A DNA stretch of 64,000 nt from positions 23,450-87,449 of the forward strand of contig MSGV01000022.1 of the NCBI GenBank assembly GCA_001940845.1, given 5' to 3'. Made by a program: the position numbers and the translations under genes. The DNA comes from Christensenellaceae bacterium Phil7 (GTDB lineage: Bacteria > Bacillota > Clostridia > Christensenellales > CAG-138). Position 1 is the stretch's first letter. Each line of letters starts with the position of its first letter. The notes under the pieces were generated by a model that was not told the DNA's origin, did no database searches, and worked only from the letters and a program-made list of their open reading frames with translations. Positions 20,623 through 30,575 of this stretch are shown piece by piece.

Positions 20623-22314
20623 ATGGAAAAGCAATTCATGATAATTGACGGCAATCGCGTTGAGCTCAATGGCGAAAAGACCGTTCTTGAAGTAATTCGC
20701 AAGGCGGGTATCGATATGCCCACCCTGTGCTATCACCCCGATCTTTCCATCTATGGCGCATGTCGCCTCTGCATGTTTGAGAATGAGCGCGGCGGCCTTG
20801 ATGCTGCCTGTTCCGCTCAGCCTCGCGATGGTATGGTTATCCGTACCAATACAGCGAGGCTTCGCAAGTATCGCAAGAATATCATTGAGCTTTTGCTTGC
20901 AAATCATTGCGTTGAATGCCCAACTTGCCCCAAGAGCGGCAGCTGTAAGCTTCAGGAGCTCGCAGAGCGTTACGATGTTAAGACCGTAAGGTTCCCGAAT
21001 ACTGCAAAGCTTGATAAGGTCGATCATTCCTCTTTGAGCATTGATCGCGATGCAAGCAAATGCGTGCTCTGCGGAAAATGTGTCCGTATGTGTAATGAAG
21101 TTCAGAATGTTGGTGCGATCAACTATGCAAATCGTGGTTCAAAGATGTATATCAGCACTATGTTTGATGTTCCAATCTCAGAAACCGATTGTGTTGGCTG
21201 TGGACAGTGTGCAGCAGTTTGTCCCGTTGGTGCGATCACGATAAAGCAGGATACCGCCAAGGTATGGGATGCCATAGCAGATAAGGGCACGAACGTTACC
21301 GTTCAGGTCGCTCCTGCTGTTCGTGTAGCCATTGGTGAGCAGCTTCACATGGAAGAGGGCACCGATGTTATGGGTAAGATAGTTGCAGCGCTGCACCAGA
21401 TGGGTGTGGATAAGGTCTACGATACATCAGTAAGTGCTGATATGACTATATTGGAAGAGACTGCGGAGTTCGTTGAGCATCTTGGCAAGGGTACAGGAAT
21501 GCCGCTATTCACATCTTGCTGCCCCGGCTGGATTCGTTTCGCTGAAACCAAATACCCGGAGATCATGCCCTATATTTCAAGCTGTCGCTCTCCTATGCAT
21601 ATGCTGGCAGAGGTTATCCTTGAGCATGAAAAGGATAATGGTATGAAAAATTATAATATTGCAGTAATGCCCTGCACGGCAAAGAAGTTTGAGGCAGCTC
21701 GCGATGAGTTTAAGCATGGCGATCAGCCCAATGTTGATTGCGTACTCTCCACTCAGGAACTGATACATATGATCAGAACCTCGGGAATTGATTTTGAACA
21801 TATAGCCCCAGAAGCCGTGGATGCTCCTTTCGGTCAGTTCTCGGGCGCGGGCGTGATCTTTGGCGTAACCGGCGGCGTTACCGAAGCGGTTCTTCGCAGG
21901 GTATCTACTGATAAGTCAAACAATGCGATCAAGGATATCAGCTATTGCGGTGTTCGCGGTCTCGAAGGGGTCAAGGAATTCCAGGTTCCCTTTGGCGATG
22001 GAGAGCTTCGCATTGCAGTCGTCAGCGGACTGGGCAATGCTGGAAAGCTGATCGATAAGCTTCTTGCTAAGGAAGTAAGCTATGATTTCGTAGAGGTAAT
22101 GGCTTGTCCCGGCGGCTGCGTGAATGGTGGAGGACAGCCGGTTTCATGCGATAACGCAAGGACGATCAGAATTGATGGCCTCTATGCTTCCGATAGCACT
22201 AACAGCCTAAAGACTTCCGATACAAACCCGCTTATGGATTATATCTATTCAGAGTTTGTAAAGGGCAGAAATCATGAGATGCTGCATGTGCATTATGGAA
22301 AGCATAATGATTGA
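20623..22314 (+). CDS. hydA: [FeFe] hydrogenase catalytic subunit HydA
   Basis: 563 residues producing H2 in the cytoplasm. The N-terminal [2Fe-2S] domain has C36, C47, C50 and C63; then comes the His-ligated cluster HCVECPTCPKSGSC, two [4Fe-4S] motifs (CVLCGKCVRMC and CVGCGQCAAVCPVGA), and the H-cluster signatures L1 FTSCCPGWIRF, L2 MPCTAKKFEA and L3 VMACPGGCVNGGGQP. All H-cluster cysteines are present, so it should be active. The C-terminal extra [2Fe-2S] domain of longer HydA proteins is absent. The maturases HydE, HydF and HydG are not in the window and must be elsewhere. With hydB and hydC it forms a trimeric, probably electron-bifurcating, hydrogenase. Confidence 0.96.
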   Translation: MEKQFMIIDGNRVELNGEKTVLEVIRKAGIDMPTLCYHPDLSIYGACRLCMFENERGGLDAACSAQPRDGMVIRTNTARLRKYRKNIIELLLANHCVECPTCPKSGSCKLQELAERYDVKTVRFPNTAKLDKVDHSSLSIDRDASKCVLCGKCVRMCNEVQNVGAINYANRGSKMYISTMFDVPISETDCVGCGQCAAVCPVGAITIKQDTAKVWDAIADKGTNVTVQVAPAVRVAIGEQLHMEEGTDVMGKIVAALHQMGVDKVYDTSVSADMTILEETAEFVEHLGKGTGMPLFTSCCPGWIRFAETKYPEIMPYISSCRSPMHMLAEVILEHEKDNGMKNYNIAVMPCTAKKFEAARDEFKHGDQPNVDCVLSTQELIHMIRTSGIDFEHIAPEAVDAPFGQFSGAGVIFGVTGGVTEAVLRRVSTDKSNNAIKDISYCGVRGLEGVKEFQVPFGDGELRIAVVSGLGNAGKLIDKLLAKEVSYDFVEVMACPGGCVNGGGQPVSCDNARTIRIDGLYASDSTNSLKTSDTNPLMDYIYSEFVKGRNHEMLHVHYGKHND

Positions 22315-22350
22315 TTCATTCGATAGATCATGATAAAATGATTGAAAAAT

Positions 22351-22384
22351 AGGCAGCTAGGATATTACCCAAGCTGCCTTTAAT
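22351..22384 (+). terminator. Rho-independent terminator of hydCBA
   Basis: AGGCAGCT pairs with AGCTGCCT around a 13-base loop, followed by TTTAATTAT, 37 bases after the hydA stop. Confidence 0.75.
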
Positions 22385-22495
22385 TATATCCTGTTTAGCT
22401 TGGAGCGTGAGCATTGCGTATGGCTGGAATGAGAATAATTGGATTCATTGCTTATTATTTTACCGAATATTGTTGCTTTTTTTCAAAACAATAGT

Positions 22496-22505
22496 ATGGT
22501 ATAAT
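22496..22505 (+). promoter_or_regulatory. Extended -10 promoter for the DUF3810 gene
   Basis: TGGTATAAT, an extended -10 with a perfect TATAAT, about 95 bases before the start codon. No good -35 lies at standard spacing. Confidence 0.45.
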
Positions 22506-22600
22506 AATAAAGTATGGGTATTCAGCCGGTGATAGCTTGGATTACATAAGGAGTACAAAGCTTTGAAAGCTTATAGGTGCTGCGGTGAAAGGGAAAATAA

Positions 22601-23800
22601 ATGAGCAAAATATTTGATGATAATACAGAATATGGGCATGGAGCAGACTCGCATACGAATTTTTGTAGAAATAAATGGACCTGGAGACATCAGCTGCGAA
22701 GATTGTTTTGGCTTATCCTGATACCGCTTGGACTGCTGTTGCCAAAGCTTTGCGAACGATATCCAAATGAAATAGAGGATATCTATAGCAGAACTATCTA
22801 TCCGGTGGTATCGGGCATACTTGGCAGTATAAGCTCATATGTTAAATCGTCAGCAGCTGAGCTACTGATTTTATGTACGGTCGCAGTGCTAATCCTTATT
22901 TTTATTGTGCGGCTGTTTATACTCATATTCGGAAAGCTCCATAGGAGGCACTATAACCGCATACGCTTTTTCAGCTACCTGATATCATTAGGAATATTTG
23001 CGGGCATAATGTTGAATCTATTCTATGCTGTATGGGGATTAAACCATTTTCGAGAACCTGTTGCATATAGCCTGGGTCTTACGGTGCAGCGATTTTATTC
23101 AGTCGATGAGCTTGCCGCTGTTTATGAATCGCTTGCTATGGAAACGGCGCAGCTCCGAACGCAGGTGGAAGAGAATGAAAATGGCATTTTCTCTATGGGA
23201 AATATAGAGGATGCGTACGCTTCTGTCGTAAATGCCTATGAAAAACTTGGAGAGGTGAATGCTGCCTTTTCGAATGTTGTTTATCATGCAAAATCGGTGC
23301 ATTTTTCGAAGGAAATGTCAAAGCTTGGAATTTCCGGCATATACATACCGTATACGGCGGAGATGAATATCAATATCGATCAGCCCGACCTCTATATCCC
23401 AGCTACGGCAGCGCATGAAACGGCGCATTATATGGGTTTTGCACGTGAGGATGAGGCGAATTTTATCGCATTTTATGTTTCGACCTTCAGTTCCGAGCCT
23501 GCACTTAGGTATTCTGCTGCGATGAATGCGCTGGTGAATTGCGGCAATGCGCTATGCGAGCAGGATTCCGAACGCTATTTAGAAATCAGGAACAGAATCT
23601 ATACCGATGAAATGAATAGGGATCTGACTGACTACCGTAACCACATAGCCAAATATGCTGATGAGAAGGTACAGCAGCTAAGTGATAATATGAATGATGC
23701 TTATCTGAAGCATAATGGGCAAACCGAAGGGATAGAGAGCTATGGGCGCATGGTAGATCTTTTGCTTGCATATTATGATTCAAAGGGAGTGCTTGGCTGA
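22601..23800 (+). CDS. DUF3810 membrane protein, probable zinc metallopeptidase
   Basis: 399 residues. Three membrane segments are in the first 140 residues (about 32-50, 83-108 and 122-145, the last running into NLFYAVWGLNHFREP, a hallmark of DUF3810). The remainder is an outer domain with a zinc-protease-like site HETAHYMGFAREDEANFIAF, where HETAH supplies two histidines and the later Glu a third ligand. The catalytic role is predicted from that motif; no member of the family is known to me to be characterised. The gene is alone, between the hydrogenase operon and the convergent methylaspartate genes, and begins 100 bases after an extended -10 promoter. Confidence 0.82.
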   Translation: MSKIFDDNTEYGHGADSHTNFCRNKWTWRHQLRRLFWLILIPLGLLLPKLCERYPNEIEDIYSRTIYPVVSGILGSISSYVKSSAAELLILCTVAVLILIFIVRLFILIFGKLHRRHYNRIRFFSYLISLGIFAGIMLNLFYAVWGLNHFREPVAYSLGLTVQRFYSVDELAAVYESLAMETAQLRTQVEENENGIFSMGNIEDAYASVVNAYEKLGEVNAAFSNVVYHAKSVHFSKEMSKLGISGIYIPYTAEMNINIDQPDLYIPATAAHETAHYMGFAREDEANFIAFYVSTFSSEPALRYSAAMNALVNCGNALCEQDSERYLEIRNRIYTDEMNRDLTDYRNHIAKYADEKVQQLSDNMNDAYLKHNGQTEGIESYGRMVDLLLAYYDSKGVLG

Positions 23801-23812
23801 TAGACAAATAAT

Positions 23813-23860
23813 ATAATAAAGCAGCGGGAAGAGACTTCACCGCTGCCTGTTTGCTATTTG
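23813..23860. terminator. Bidirectional terminator between convergent genes
   Basis: GCAGCGG (23821-23827) pairs with CCGCTGC (23840-23846). Going right, a T-rich stretch follows; going left on the minus strand, TTTATTATATTATTT follows. It fits both the DUF3810 gene and the methylaspartate operon. Confidence 0.75.
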
Positions 23861-23876
23861 TTTAAATTTGTATCAG

Positions 23877-25127
23877 TCAGGCATTGTGCTTTGCCTTATG
23901 CATAGCTATGATGCGCTGCATTTCATTGTAGACGATCATGTATCCCTCATCTACGCCCATTCCTGGCTTTGCGAGGATCTGAACGGGGCGGGTAGCCATT
24001 GCACACTGTACGCATACCTGAGCGGAGCGGTCGGTTTCATTGCATGTACCGCCTTGATATGCACCAATACCTTTCGCCTTGCAATAAAGCACTGCTTCAA
24101 CAGTATTGTTGATGCCGCCGAGGTCGGGAGTCTTTATCTGCACCATATGACCTGCTCTGTTATCGGCAAAATACTTAATATCCTCAAGGGTATTGCACCA
24201 TTCATCAGCAACGATCTCAACATCGATTCCGCGATCATCGAGGAGCTTTGTGATATTCTTTAGCGCAAGCATTTGCTTTTCGCGATCCTCAACATCCATG
24301 GGTCCCTCTATGCGAAGATGGAAGGGCTTTGCGGCTTTTTCCAGCCTAGCCATATAATCAGCCATGGCTTCATAGTTATCATTGCCGAAAGCTGCACCGA
24401 TGGTGCCGTATACATCTATATGGAAAACAGGGCAGTAGCTTTCATCTTTGCGCAATGCAAGTACACGATCACGAAGCCATGCAACGTACTGCTCAAGCAG
24501 CTCACCATGCTCACCCAGCTTGGTCTTGACGTTGTTTATGAGTGCATGAGGAAGTACCTGAGCACCCTTGATTATCATCTTATCAGCATTGGTATAACGA
24601 TCGTCGCCGGATTGTGTGAATATGGGAAGGGGTTCATCGGTAATCGTGCAGCCATATTCATCGGCAACAACTTCACACATCATGCGGTGGCTTGCCTTGG
24701 CAACTGCATCGAGAATGGCCTGGGTGACACCATAGCGGATGGCGGTATGCAAACGCTTTCCATCGATGGTGATGGATTCGACCATTTCGGAGAGCCCTTT
24801 GAAGCTATCGGCTTCACGGCCCACGAGCTCAGGCTTGATGTATTTTTCTATAACGGGGATGAAATCCTTCGCAAGGAACAGGGGATCACGTCCACCGGCA
24901 CCGCTGTACTGCACTGCGGCGCAGTCGCCATAGGCAACCTGACCATCTTCGAGAACGAGCATGACGGAAATGGATTCGCCTGCCTGACGGACGGAATGGA
25001 AACCATCGGTCACAGGGGTTCCAACATAGGTGAAGCCATCGGACTTTGCGCCGCCTTTAATGGCGCGCTGATCATCGAAATAGAAGCCCGTACGACCGGG
25101 GGAACAGATCAAATCAACAATTTTCAT
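23877..25127 (-). CDS. mal: Methylaspartate ammonia-lyase
   Basis: 416 residues, an enolase-superfamily enzyme that removes ammonia from (2S,3S)-3-methylaspartate to give mesaconate, the second step of the methylaspartate route of glutamate fermentation. The length matches the 413-residue clostridial enzyme. The catalytic lysine region is HMVQIKTPDLGGINN and the histidine region is CPVFHIDVYGTIG; acidic metal ligands fall around them. The start at 25127 follows GAAAGGC at good spacing; an ATG at 25142 would add five residues upstream of that site. It is the last gene of the glmS-glmL-glmE-mal operon, as in Clostridium tetanomorphum. The later enzymes (mesaconase, citramalate lyase) are not in the window. 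Confidence 0.95.
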   Translation of the reverse strand: MKIVDLICSPGRTGFYFDDQRAIKGGAKSDGFTYVGTPVTDGFHSVRQAGESISVMLVLEDGQVAYGDCAAVQYSGAGGRDPLFLAKDFIPVIEKYIKPELVGREADSFKGLSEMVESITIDGKRLHTAIRYGVTQAILDAVAKASHRMMCEVVADEYGCTITDEPLPIFTQSGDDRYTNADKMIIKGAQVLPHALINNVKTKLGEHGELLEQYVAWLRDRVLALRKDESYCPVFHIDVYGTIGAAFGNDNYEAMADYMARLEKAAKPFHLRIEGPMDVEDREKQMLALKNITKLLDDRGIDVEIVADEWCNTLEDIKYFADNRAGHMVQIKTPDLGGINNTVEAVLYCKAKGIGAYQGGTCNETDRSAQVCVQCAMATRPVQILAKPGMGVDEGYMIVYNEMQRIIAMHKAKHNA

Positions 25128-25180
25128 ACTATTGCCTTTCAATATATCAGAAATTTAGTGTTAACTATAAATTAAAGTTT

Positions 25181-26650
25181 TTAATAGGAAAGTCCATGCA
25201 AACCTTGCGGACGTCCGACAAGCCTGCCCTTGCTTATGGCATAGACATCATCGATGACCATTTGGAATGAGGCACTGCGCTTTTCGGCAGCGGCTCTCTC
25301 ATTGATCCTATCCATATTGAAATCCTTGATCTCTTGAGTAAAGGGAAGATTTCCGGCATTCAGAATGCGGATAGCGCCATTATTATCGCGTGCAGGAAGC
25401 ATCTTGCCCGCATTGAAGCGAGAGGGAGCAAAGGGAATATCCAGCACACCGGCCATGACCGCACGCACGGTACCGACAGCGATATCTCCATCACCAAGCT
25501 CAAAGCATTTATCGACGATACAGCGGGTCTCGCGGCGAATGACGTCCTTTTCAAGCTCAAGATCGGCTGCGGTGCAGACTTGATCGGAGAGCATATTTAT
25601 GACCTGTTTGGTGCAACGAAGCCCCTGAGCATTTGCTTCCATGGTTGGAACGCCGGCAGCTTCATGCGGGGTTTTGACAATGACCTTTGTTGCCTTGGAG
25701 AGCGCAGCGGTAGCACTGCCCCAACTTATTACACCGAATGCTTTCGCTTCATCCTGGGGGAAGCCGCCCATCCACTGATGGAATACAGTGGTTATCACGA
25801 CGTCATCATAACCGAACTTATGCATATATTCGTTGGTAAGTTCTTCAAGAGTGCGGATGGCCGCAACATCCTGAACCAGATTACCGCATTGTCCATAGCC
25901 GACTGTGATATTGCGTACACCCTGCTCTGCAGCGAGAAGCGCTTCGATGATAGCGACGGAATGGGAGATACAGGGGGGAACGAGCGTACCGGTAAGCGGA
26001 CCATAGGGTTCGCGGTTTATAGAAACTCCGGCTTCTTCATAGATTCCGGTCAGCCTATCGACATACTGCCAATCACGAATGGTCTTTTCCATCGGGACGT
26101 TCTTTGCATAGGGAAGATTATAGGAAATACCGCCGCCTTCATAGCTTGTAAAGCCGCCGGCATAGCATATCTCGGTGAGAAGTCTTGCATCGGGGGTGCC
26201 GTGGCGAACCTGAACAGGTGTGTCGAGTGCATTGATTATCTGACGGCAGCCTGCAACACCATGGTTAACTGCTGGAAAGCCATTGAGCATGGATCGGCGC
26301 TGTTTCATGGATTCGCGGATACCATTCTCTGCCTCCTCATAGCGATTCTGGCGAGTATAGCTATCTATGGTGGTTGGCAGCAAATCCGCTTCGCCATTAT
26401 TTTGAAGATAGGTCAAAAGCTCAATATGCTCATGGATAAGTGCGACACCTGCACGGGGCTGTATGAGCGTAATACCATTATTCTTGGCGTTTATGAGCTT
26501 CTTGGAAAAAATCTTGCGTTCGGGGAGGGATTTATGGAATTCGATCGCTTCATCAAGATCGACGCCCTTGCCCGTGGGCCACTGCCGGAGAACTTCCTCG
26601 CGGATCTTGGAGAATTCGTCGTCGGCAATACGCTTATTTTGCAATGACAT
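25181..26650 (-). CDS. glmE: Glutamate mutase epsilon subunit
   Basis: 489 residues, the catalytic TIM-barrel subunit of B12-dependent glutamate mutase (L-glutamate to (2S,3S)-3-methylaspartate). Characteristic stretches include [47 protein letters not shown], and [19 protein letters not shown]. The length is that of the known clostridial MutE. The ATG overlaps the end of glmL by 17 bases and is preceded by GAGGAG inside that gene. It works with the cobalamin-binding GlmS encoded first in the operon. Confidence 0.95.
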   Translation of the reverse strand: MSLQNKRIADDEFSKIREEVLRQWPTGKGVDLDEAIEFHKSLPERKIFSKKLINAKNNGITLIQPRAGVALIHEHIELLTYLQNNGEADLLPTTIDSYTRQNRYEEAENGIRESMKQRRSMLNGFPAVNHGVAGCRQIINALDTPVQVRHGTPDARLLTEICYAGGFTSYEGGGISYNLPYAKNVPMEKTIRDWQYVDRLTGIYEEAGVSINREPYGPLTGTLVPPCISHSVAIIEALLAAEQGVRNITVGYGQCGNLVQDVAAIRTLEELTNEYMHKFGYDDVVITTVFHQWMGGFPQDEAKAFGVISWGSATAALSKATKVIVKTPHEAAGVPTMEANAQGLRCTKQVINMLSDQVCTAADLELEKDVIRRETRCIVDKCFELGDGDIAVGTVRAVMAGVLDIPFAPSRFNAGKMLPARDNNGAIRILNAGNLPFTQEIKDFNMDRINERAAAEKRSASFQMVIDDVYAISKGRLVGRPQGLHGLSY

Positions 26651-28022
26651 TGTTTACTAACTCCTCTTTCATAATTGTAAAGGCCGCTTCGGGATAGTGC
26701 TCGCTCAAGAGCCCCATGGCGGCAATGATGTATTTTCTATCAACAAGCACGCTTGCTTTTTTGGGTTTCAGCGATGTGGGATCTTTTTCATCATAAAGAG
26801 CAAAGGATGCGATATGCTCTGTATGCTCGGTATGGATGAGTGATCCGCCGGTGATCACTATGCGATCGATATTCATAAGGTTTTTGCCAGTCTGAACATA
26901 TGCCGTGCCGCACATATTATAGGTTTCCTCTATTCGCCCGGCGTGGCGCGTGACTGCAATCCGCACTGCCATACAGGCAAGTGCTTCATCAAGCGCTTTT
27001 GTTTCATCGCTGTCGGGCAGCAGGTCAGTATGCTCGGCAAATCTTTCAATGAGTTCCTCAGTCCTTTCGACCGTCAGTCCGGCAAGCTCTGCTATGGTCT
27101 TGATGCCTGCGCTGTCCACTATGCCTCGAATGCTGTATCTCATTCCTATATCGCCCTCGACCGTGCGCTTGATATAGGGTTCGGGAAGACCCTTCATCAT
27201 GGTTCGTGGATCATCGGGCATACCATCGGAAACGGAATATATATCAGTAGTGGCGCCTCCGACATCAACAGCAATGAGTTCTCCTATGCCACTCTGTTTC
27301 TCTGTGCCTTCAGCAAGCAGTTTCATTGCAGCCATGACGGCCGAAGGCGTGGGCATCATTATGCCAGAGATCAATTCTGAAGCCTCCGTCAGCCCTTTGG
27401 CGCGCACGATTTTTTTTAAAAACACTTCACGAATGACCTGTTGGGCGGGTGCTATATTGAGAACTCCGAATTTGGGCATAACGTTTTCGCATATATGCAC
27501 TTCACGGCCCGCCAATATGCGCTCGCATTCGCGAACTGCGTTGCGATTACCGGCAATAACGATGGGAAAATCTCCACCGATCTCTGCAAGTACTTTAGCA
27601 TTATGTAAAATGCATTTTGAATTTCCCCCGTCAGTGCCGCCTACAAGCAGGAAGATATCGGGATCAATCTTCCTTATCTCATTGGCATCATCTTCATTGA
27701 GCTCAAAGGCGTATGTTTTGAGCACCTTCGCTCCTGCACCGAGGCTTGCACATTTTGCAGCTTCGGCTGTCAGCTCCGGAACGAGTCCGCTTGCGAGCAT
27801 ACGAAGACCGCCCGCAGCACTGCTGGCCGCGTAGCGTTCACGATACTCAATATGACCCGTCATCATTTCAAGCTTGGCGATCGCACTATTGAGTCCGTTG
27901 TTGATATCGGTCTGAACGGTGGTGTAGGAGGAAGCAGTACCCAGAAGCTTTGCTTCATCTGTATCGACGGCAGTGACCTTGGTATAGGTGCTTCCGAAAT
28001 CTATCAACAATACGGGGTTCAT
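26634..28022 (-). CDS. glmL: Glutamate mutase associated protein GlmL (MutL), putative reactivating ATPase
   Basis: 462 residues of the MutL/GlmL family in the actin-like ATPase superfamily. The start [20 protein letters not shown] is the phosphate-1 loop; a second nucleotide motif is [16 protein letters not shown], and [11 protein letters not shown] matches the family. GlmL always accompanies glutamate mutase and is thought to act as a chaperone or reactivase, though its biochemistry is little known. A second ATG at 28028 would add two residues. It lies about 110 bases downstream of glmS and overlaps glmE by 17 bases. Confidence 0.93.
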   Translation of the reverse strand: MNPVLLIDFGSTYTKVTAVDTDEAKLLGTASSYTTVQTDINNGLNSAIAKLEMMTGHIEYRERYAASSAAGGLRMLASGLVPELTAEAAKCASLGAGAKVLKTYAFELNEDDANEIRKIDPDIFLLVGGTDGGNSKCILHNAKVLAEIGGDFPIVIAGNRNAVRECERILAGREVHICENVMPKFGVLNIAPAQQVIREVFLKKIVRAKGLTEASELISGIMMPTPSAVMAAMKLLAEGTEKQSGIGELIAVDVGGATTDIYSVSDGMPDDPRTMMKGLPEPYIKRTVEGDIGMRYSIRGIVDSAGIKTIAELAGLTVERTEELIERFAEHTDLLPDSDETKALDEALACMAVRIAVTRHAGRIEETYNMCGTAYVQTGKNLMNIDRIVITGGSLIHTEHTEHIASFALYDEKDPTSLKPKKASVLVDRKYIIAAMGLLSEHYPEAAFTIMKEELVNNVIAK

Positions 28023-28134
28023 AATCAATTCCTAAATTATTATTCTGCCAGATTATAACCGAATGCCCTGGGAACTCATAATCCATGCCCTGGAAGGAGC
28101 TTTAAAAGCAAACGGTTGTAGTAAATTGGTTTGT

Positions 28135-28551
28135 TTATTGGATATGCAAATCCTCTTTCAGGCATTCTATATCGACTTCGGGAGGAGTTCCGGGAGGGAA
28201 GGAACGATCAAATCCCATTGCTTTGAAACGCTGTTCGACCTCTTCAAAAGGCTGCTTACCGATAACTATATTGCCTCCGACATACAGGAGTATATTATCA
28301 AGTCCGGCTTCATCACATTTTTCACGCATTCCGCGGCAATCCAATTCACCTTGACCATACAGTGAGGAGACAAGGATAGCATCGGCGTTGGTTTCAATTG
28401 CTGCGCTGATGAATTCTTCCTGCGAAACCATAACACCGAGATTGATAACATTGAAACCTGCATCGGTGAAGGCATGATAAAGTATCTGATTTCCAACGGC
28501 GTGAACATCCGCTCCGATGACGCCGATGACCAAAGTCTTCTTTTCCATCAT
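28135..28551 (-). CDS. glmS: Glutamate mutase sigma subunit (cobalamin-binding)
   Basis: 138 residues of the B12-binding subunit. The motif DVHAVG near residue 14 supplies the histidine that replaces dimethylbenzimidazole as the lower cobalt ligand, and GGNIVIG with the preceding SSLYGQGE matches the conserved nucleotide-tail pocket. The length is that of the known GlmS/MutS (137 residues). It is the first gene of a four-gene operon with a near-consensus promoter. No cobalamin riboswitch was seen in its short leader. Confidence 0.95.
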   Translation of the reverse strand: MMEKKTLVIGVIGADVHAVGNQILYHAFTDAGFNVINLGVMVSQEEFISAAIETNADAILVSSLYGQGELDCRGMREKCDEAGLDNILLYVGGNIVIGKQPFEEVEQRFKAMGFDRSFPPGTPPEVDIECLKEDLHIQ

Positions 28552-28635
28552 TTACCTCTATATTGAAATTCGGGATCGAACGCGGCTTGAATGTAAATTT
28601 GCATACGAAAGAACGCGTGTCGATTCACGATGAAA

Positions 28636-28664
28636 TCATACTGTTTTCAATCACAAATGTCAAT
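28636..28664 (-). promoter_or_regulatory. Promoter of the glutamate mutase operon
   Basis: On the minus strand a perfect TTGACA is followed by 17 bases and TATGAT. The predicted transcription start near 28629 gives a leader of about 78 bases, too short for a cobalamin riboswitch. Confidence 0.7.
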
Positions 28665-28796
28665 GGAAAGGGATGTGTTTTACAAATATATTTAAGTGAA
28701 GAAAAAGCTGTTCTTTTGGATAAAATTCTGCGTGCGCTGTCTCAAAAGAGATCACGAACGCAGAATAATGTTTTTTGTAACTAAGGTATATAGCTA

Positions 28797-30575
28797 TCAA
28801 TGAGCAAACTGGCTTTCATACAGCTCGGCATAGAAGCCTCCCTGCGCGAGCAGCTTTGTATGCGTACCCTTTTCGATTATCCGGCCTTCTCGCATCACCA
28901 GTATTATATCCGCTTCTTTAATGGTGGAAAGCCGATGCGCGACGATGAAGGTCGTTCTGCCGCGCATTAGCTTTTGGAAGGCGTCCTGAACCTGAAGCTC
29001 GGTTCGCGTATCGATAGATGATGTGGCCTCGTCCAGAATAAGCATGGGCGGTCTTGCAAGCATAACCCGTGCAATGCATAATAGCTGTTTTTGTCCTTGT
29101 GATAGACTGCCGCCGAATTCGCCTATTTGAGTATCATAACCATTGGGCAATCTTTTGATGAATGCATGGGCGTGGGAAGCTTTGGCCGCTGCAACGACCT
29201 CTTCGATTGAAGCATCGGGCTTCCCCATAGCGATATTATCATAAATGGTTCCGGTTTTAAGCCATGTATCCTGCAAAACCATCCCCAAGTTTCGTCGGAG
29301 TTCATCTCGGGATAGTTCAAGGGTATCCACTCCATCTATAAGTATTCGACCGCTGTCAGGATCATAAAAACGCATGAGCAGGTTTATGAGCGTAGTTTTG
29401 CCGCAGCCGGTGGGCCCAACTATGGCTACAAGCTGCCCAGATCGCACATTAAGATTGAAATTGTGTATCAATGGCTTATCCTTCGAATATGAAAAGCTCA
29501 GATTCTCAAATTCGATTGAGCCTGCACTGACCGGGAGATGCTTTAATTTATCAGGCACGGGATCGGGGGTTTGCTCAGGTGCCTCGATGAGCTCAAACAG
29601 CCGCGCTGCACATGCAAGCGCATTTTGCAGCTCAGCAAGAACATCGGTTATCTCATTGAATGGCTTGGTGTACTGGTTGGCATAGCTGAGCAGTGAGGTG
29701 AGCCCGCCGATGCTTATTCGTCCTGAAATGGCAGCGATTGCCCCAATAGTACCTATGCCGGCATAGGCAAGAGCATTCACAAATCGGGTGCTGGGATTTG
29801 TAAGGGATGAATAGAAGAGTGCCCGGAGAGAGCAGCTGCGAAGCCGACCGTTGATCTCATCAAAATGAGCTTGAGCTCTTTCTTCATAGCCAAATGCCTG
29901 CACAAGTTTTTGCTCGCTGACAAGCTCATCTATAAGCGCAGTTTCTTCTCCCCTGGTCTCCGTCTGTACGCGGAACATGGAGAAGGTATGCTTTGTTATA
30001 AGGTTCGCCGCAAGCAGCGATAGGGGAGTTATCGCCACGACTACCAATGCGATAAGGGGATTGACACTGAGCATGAAGCAAAGCGCACCGAGTATGGTGA
30101 GCACACCTGTGAAGAAATTAGTGAAGCCGGTAAGCAGACCGTTTGCAAGCTGTTCAACATCGCTTATCATACGGCTGACCGTATCACCCGTCGGATGAGA
30201 ATCGAGATAGGATAACGGCAGCTTCTGCACATGCCGGAATGCCTCATCGCGGATATCATGAACTATTCCGTAGGTCATGCGATTGTTGCAAAGCCCCATA
30301 AGCCATTGTGCGATAGAGGCAGAGCCAATGCTGGCAAGTATCCAAATAAGCAGGCGCAGGATGCTTGAAAAATCAACGCTTCCAGCTCCGGCTATGTGGT
30401 CGATTGCTTGGCCGATAAGCAGCGGTATGAGCAGATTGCCGGAAACCGTAATGATTGCCAATACCATTGAGCATATGAATATGGGAAGGTACTTTTTTGC
30501 TTTGCGCAGAAGTTTTCTTAGCACTTCCACGCGGGAAAAATTTAAGGATTTTTTTATTCTGCGATCACGTTTCAT
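28797..30575 (-). CDS. ABC exporter half-transporter with canonical ATPase site
   Basis: 592 residues: six membrane helices in the first 330 residues, then the nucleotide-binding domain with Walker A VGPTGCGKTTL, Q loop VLQDTWL, signature LSQGQKQLL, Walker B MLILDEATSSID and switch AHRLSTI. The catalytic glutamate (DE) is present, unlike in its partner. Its start overlaps the stop of the partner gene by four bases, so the two form a heterodimeric type IV exporter like TM287/288 or BmrCD. Such pumps export drugs, lipids or peptides; the substrate is unknown. Confidence 0.9.
   Translation of the reverse strand: MKRDRRIKKSLNFSRVEVLRKLLRKAKKYLPIFICSMVLAIITVSGNLLIPLLIGQAIDHIAGAGSVDFSSILRLLIWILASIGSASIAQWLMGLCNNRMTYGIVHDIRDEAFRHVQKLPLSYLDSHPTGDTVSRMISDVEQLANGLLTGFTNFFTGVLTILGALCFMLSVNPLIALVVVAITPLSLLAANLITKHTFSMFRVQTETRGEETALIDELVSEQKLVQAFGYEERAQAHFDEINGRLRSCSLRALFYSSLTNPSTRFVNALAYAGIGTIGAIAAISGRISIGGLTSLLSYANQYTKPFNEITDVLAELQNALACAARLFELIEAPEQTPDPVPDKLKHLPVSAGSIEFENLSFSYSKDKPLIHNFNLNVRSGQLVAIVGPTGCGKTTLINLLMRFYDPDSGRILIDGVDTLELSRDELRRNLGMVLQDTWLKTGTIYDNIAMGKPDASIEEVVAAAKASHAHAFIKRLPNGYDTQIGEFGGSLSQGQKQLLCIARVMLARPPMLILDEATSSIDTRTELQVQDAFQKLMRGRTTFIVAHRLSTIKEADIILVMREGRIIEKGTHTKLLAQGGFYAELYESQFAH

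Noticed and set aside
24273..26647. Plus-strand open frames opposite mal and glmE
   Set aside because: They lie antisense to enzymes whose family identity is secure.
28551..28636. Cobalamin riboswitch before glmS
   Set aside because: The leader is only about 78 bases and shows no B12-box; a cobalamin riboswitch needs about 200.
28563..28784. Small plus-strand open frame of 73 codons between glmS and the ABC exporter
   Set aside because: It starts with TTG, has no ribosome-binding site, and fully covers the glmS promoter on the other strand.
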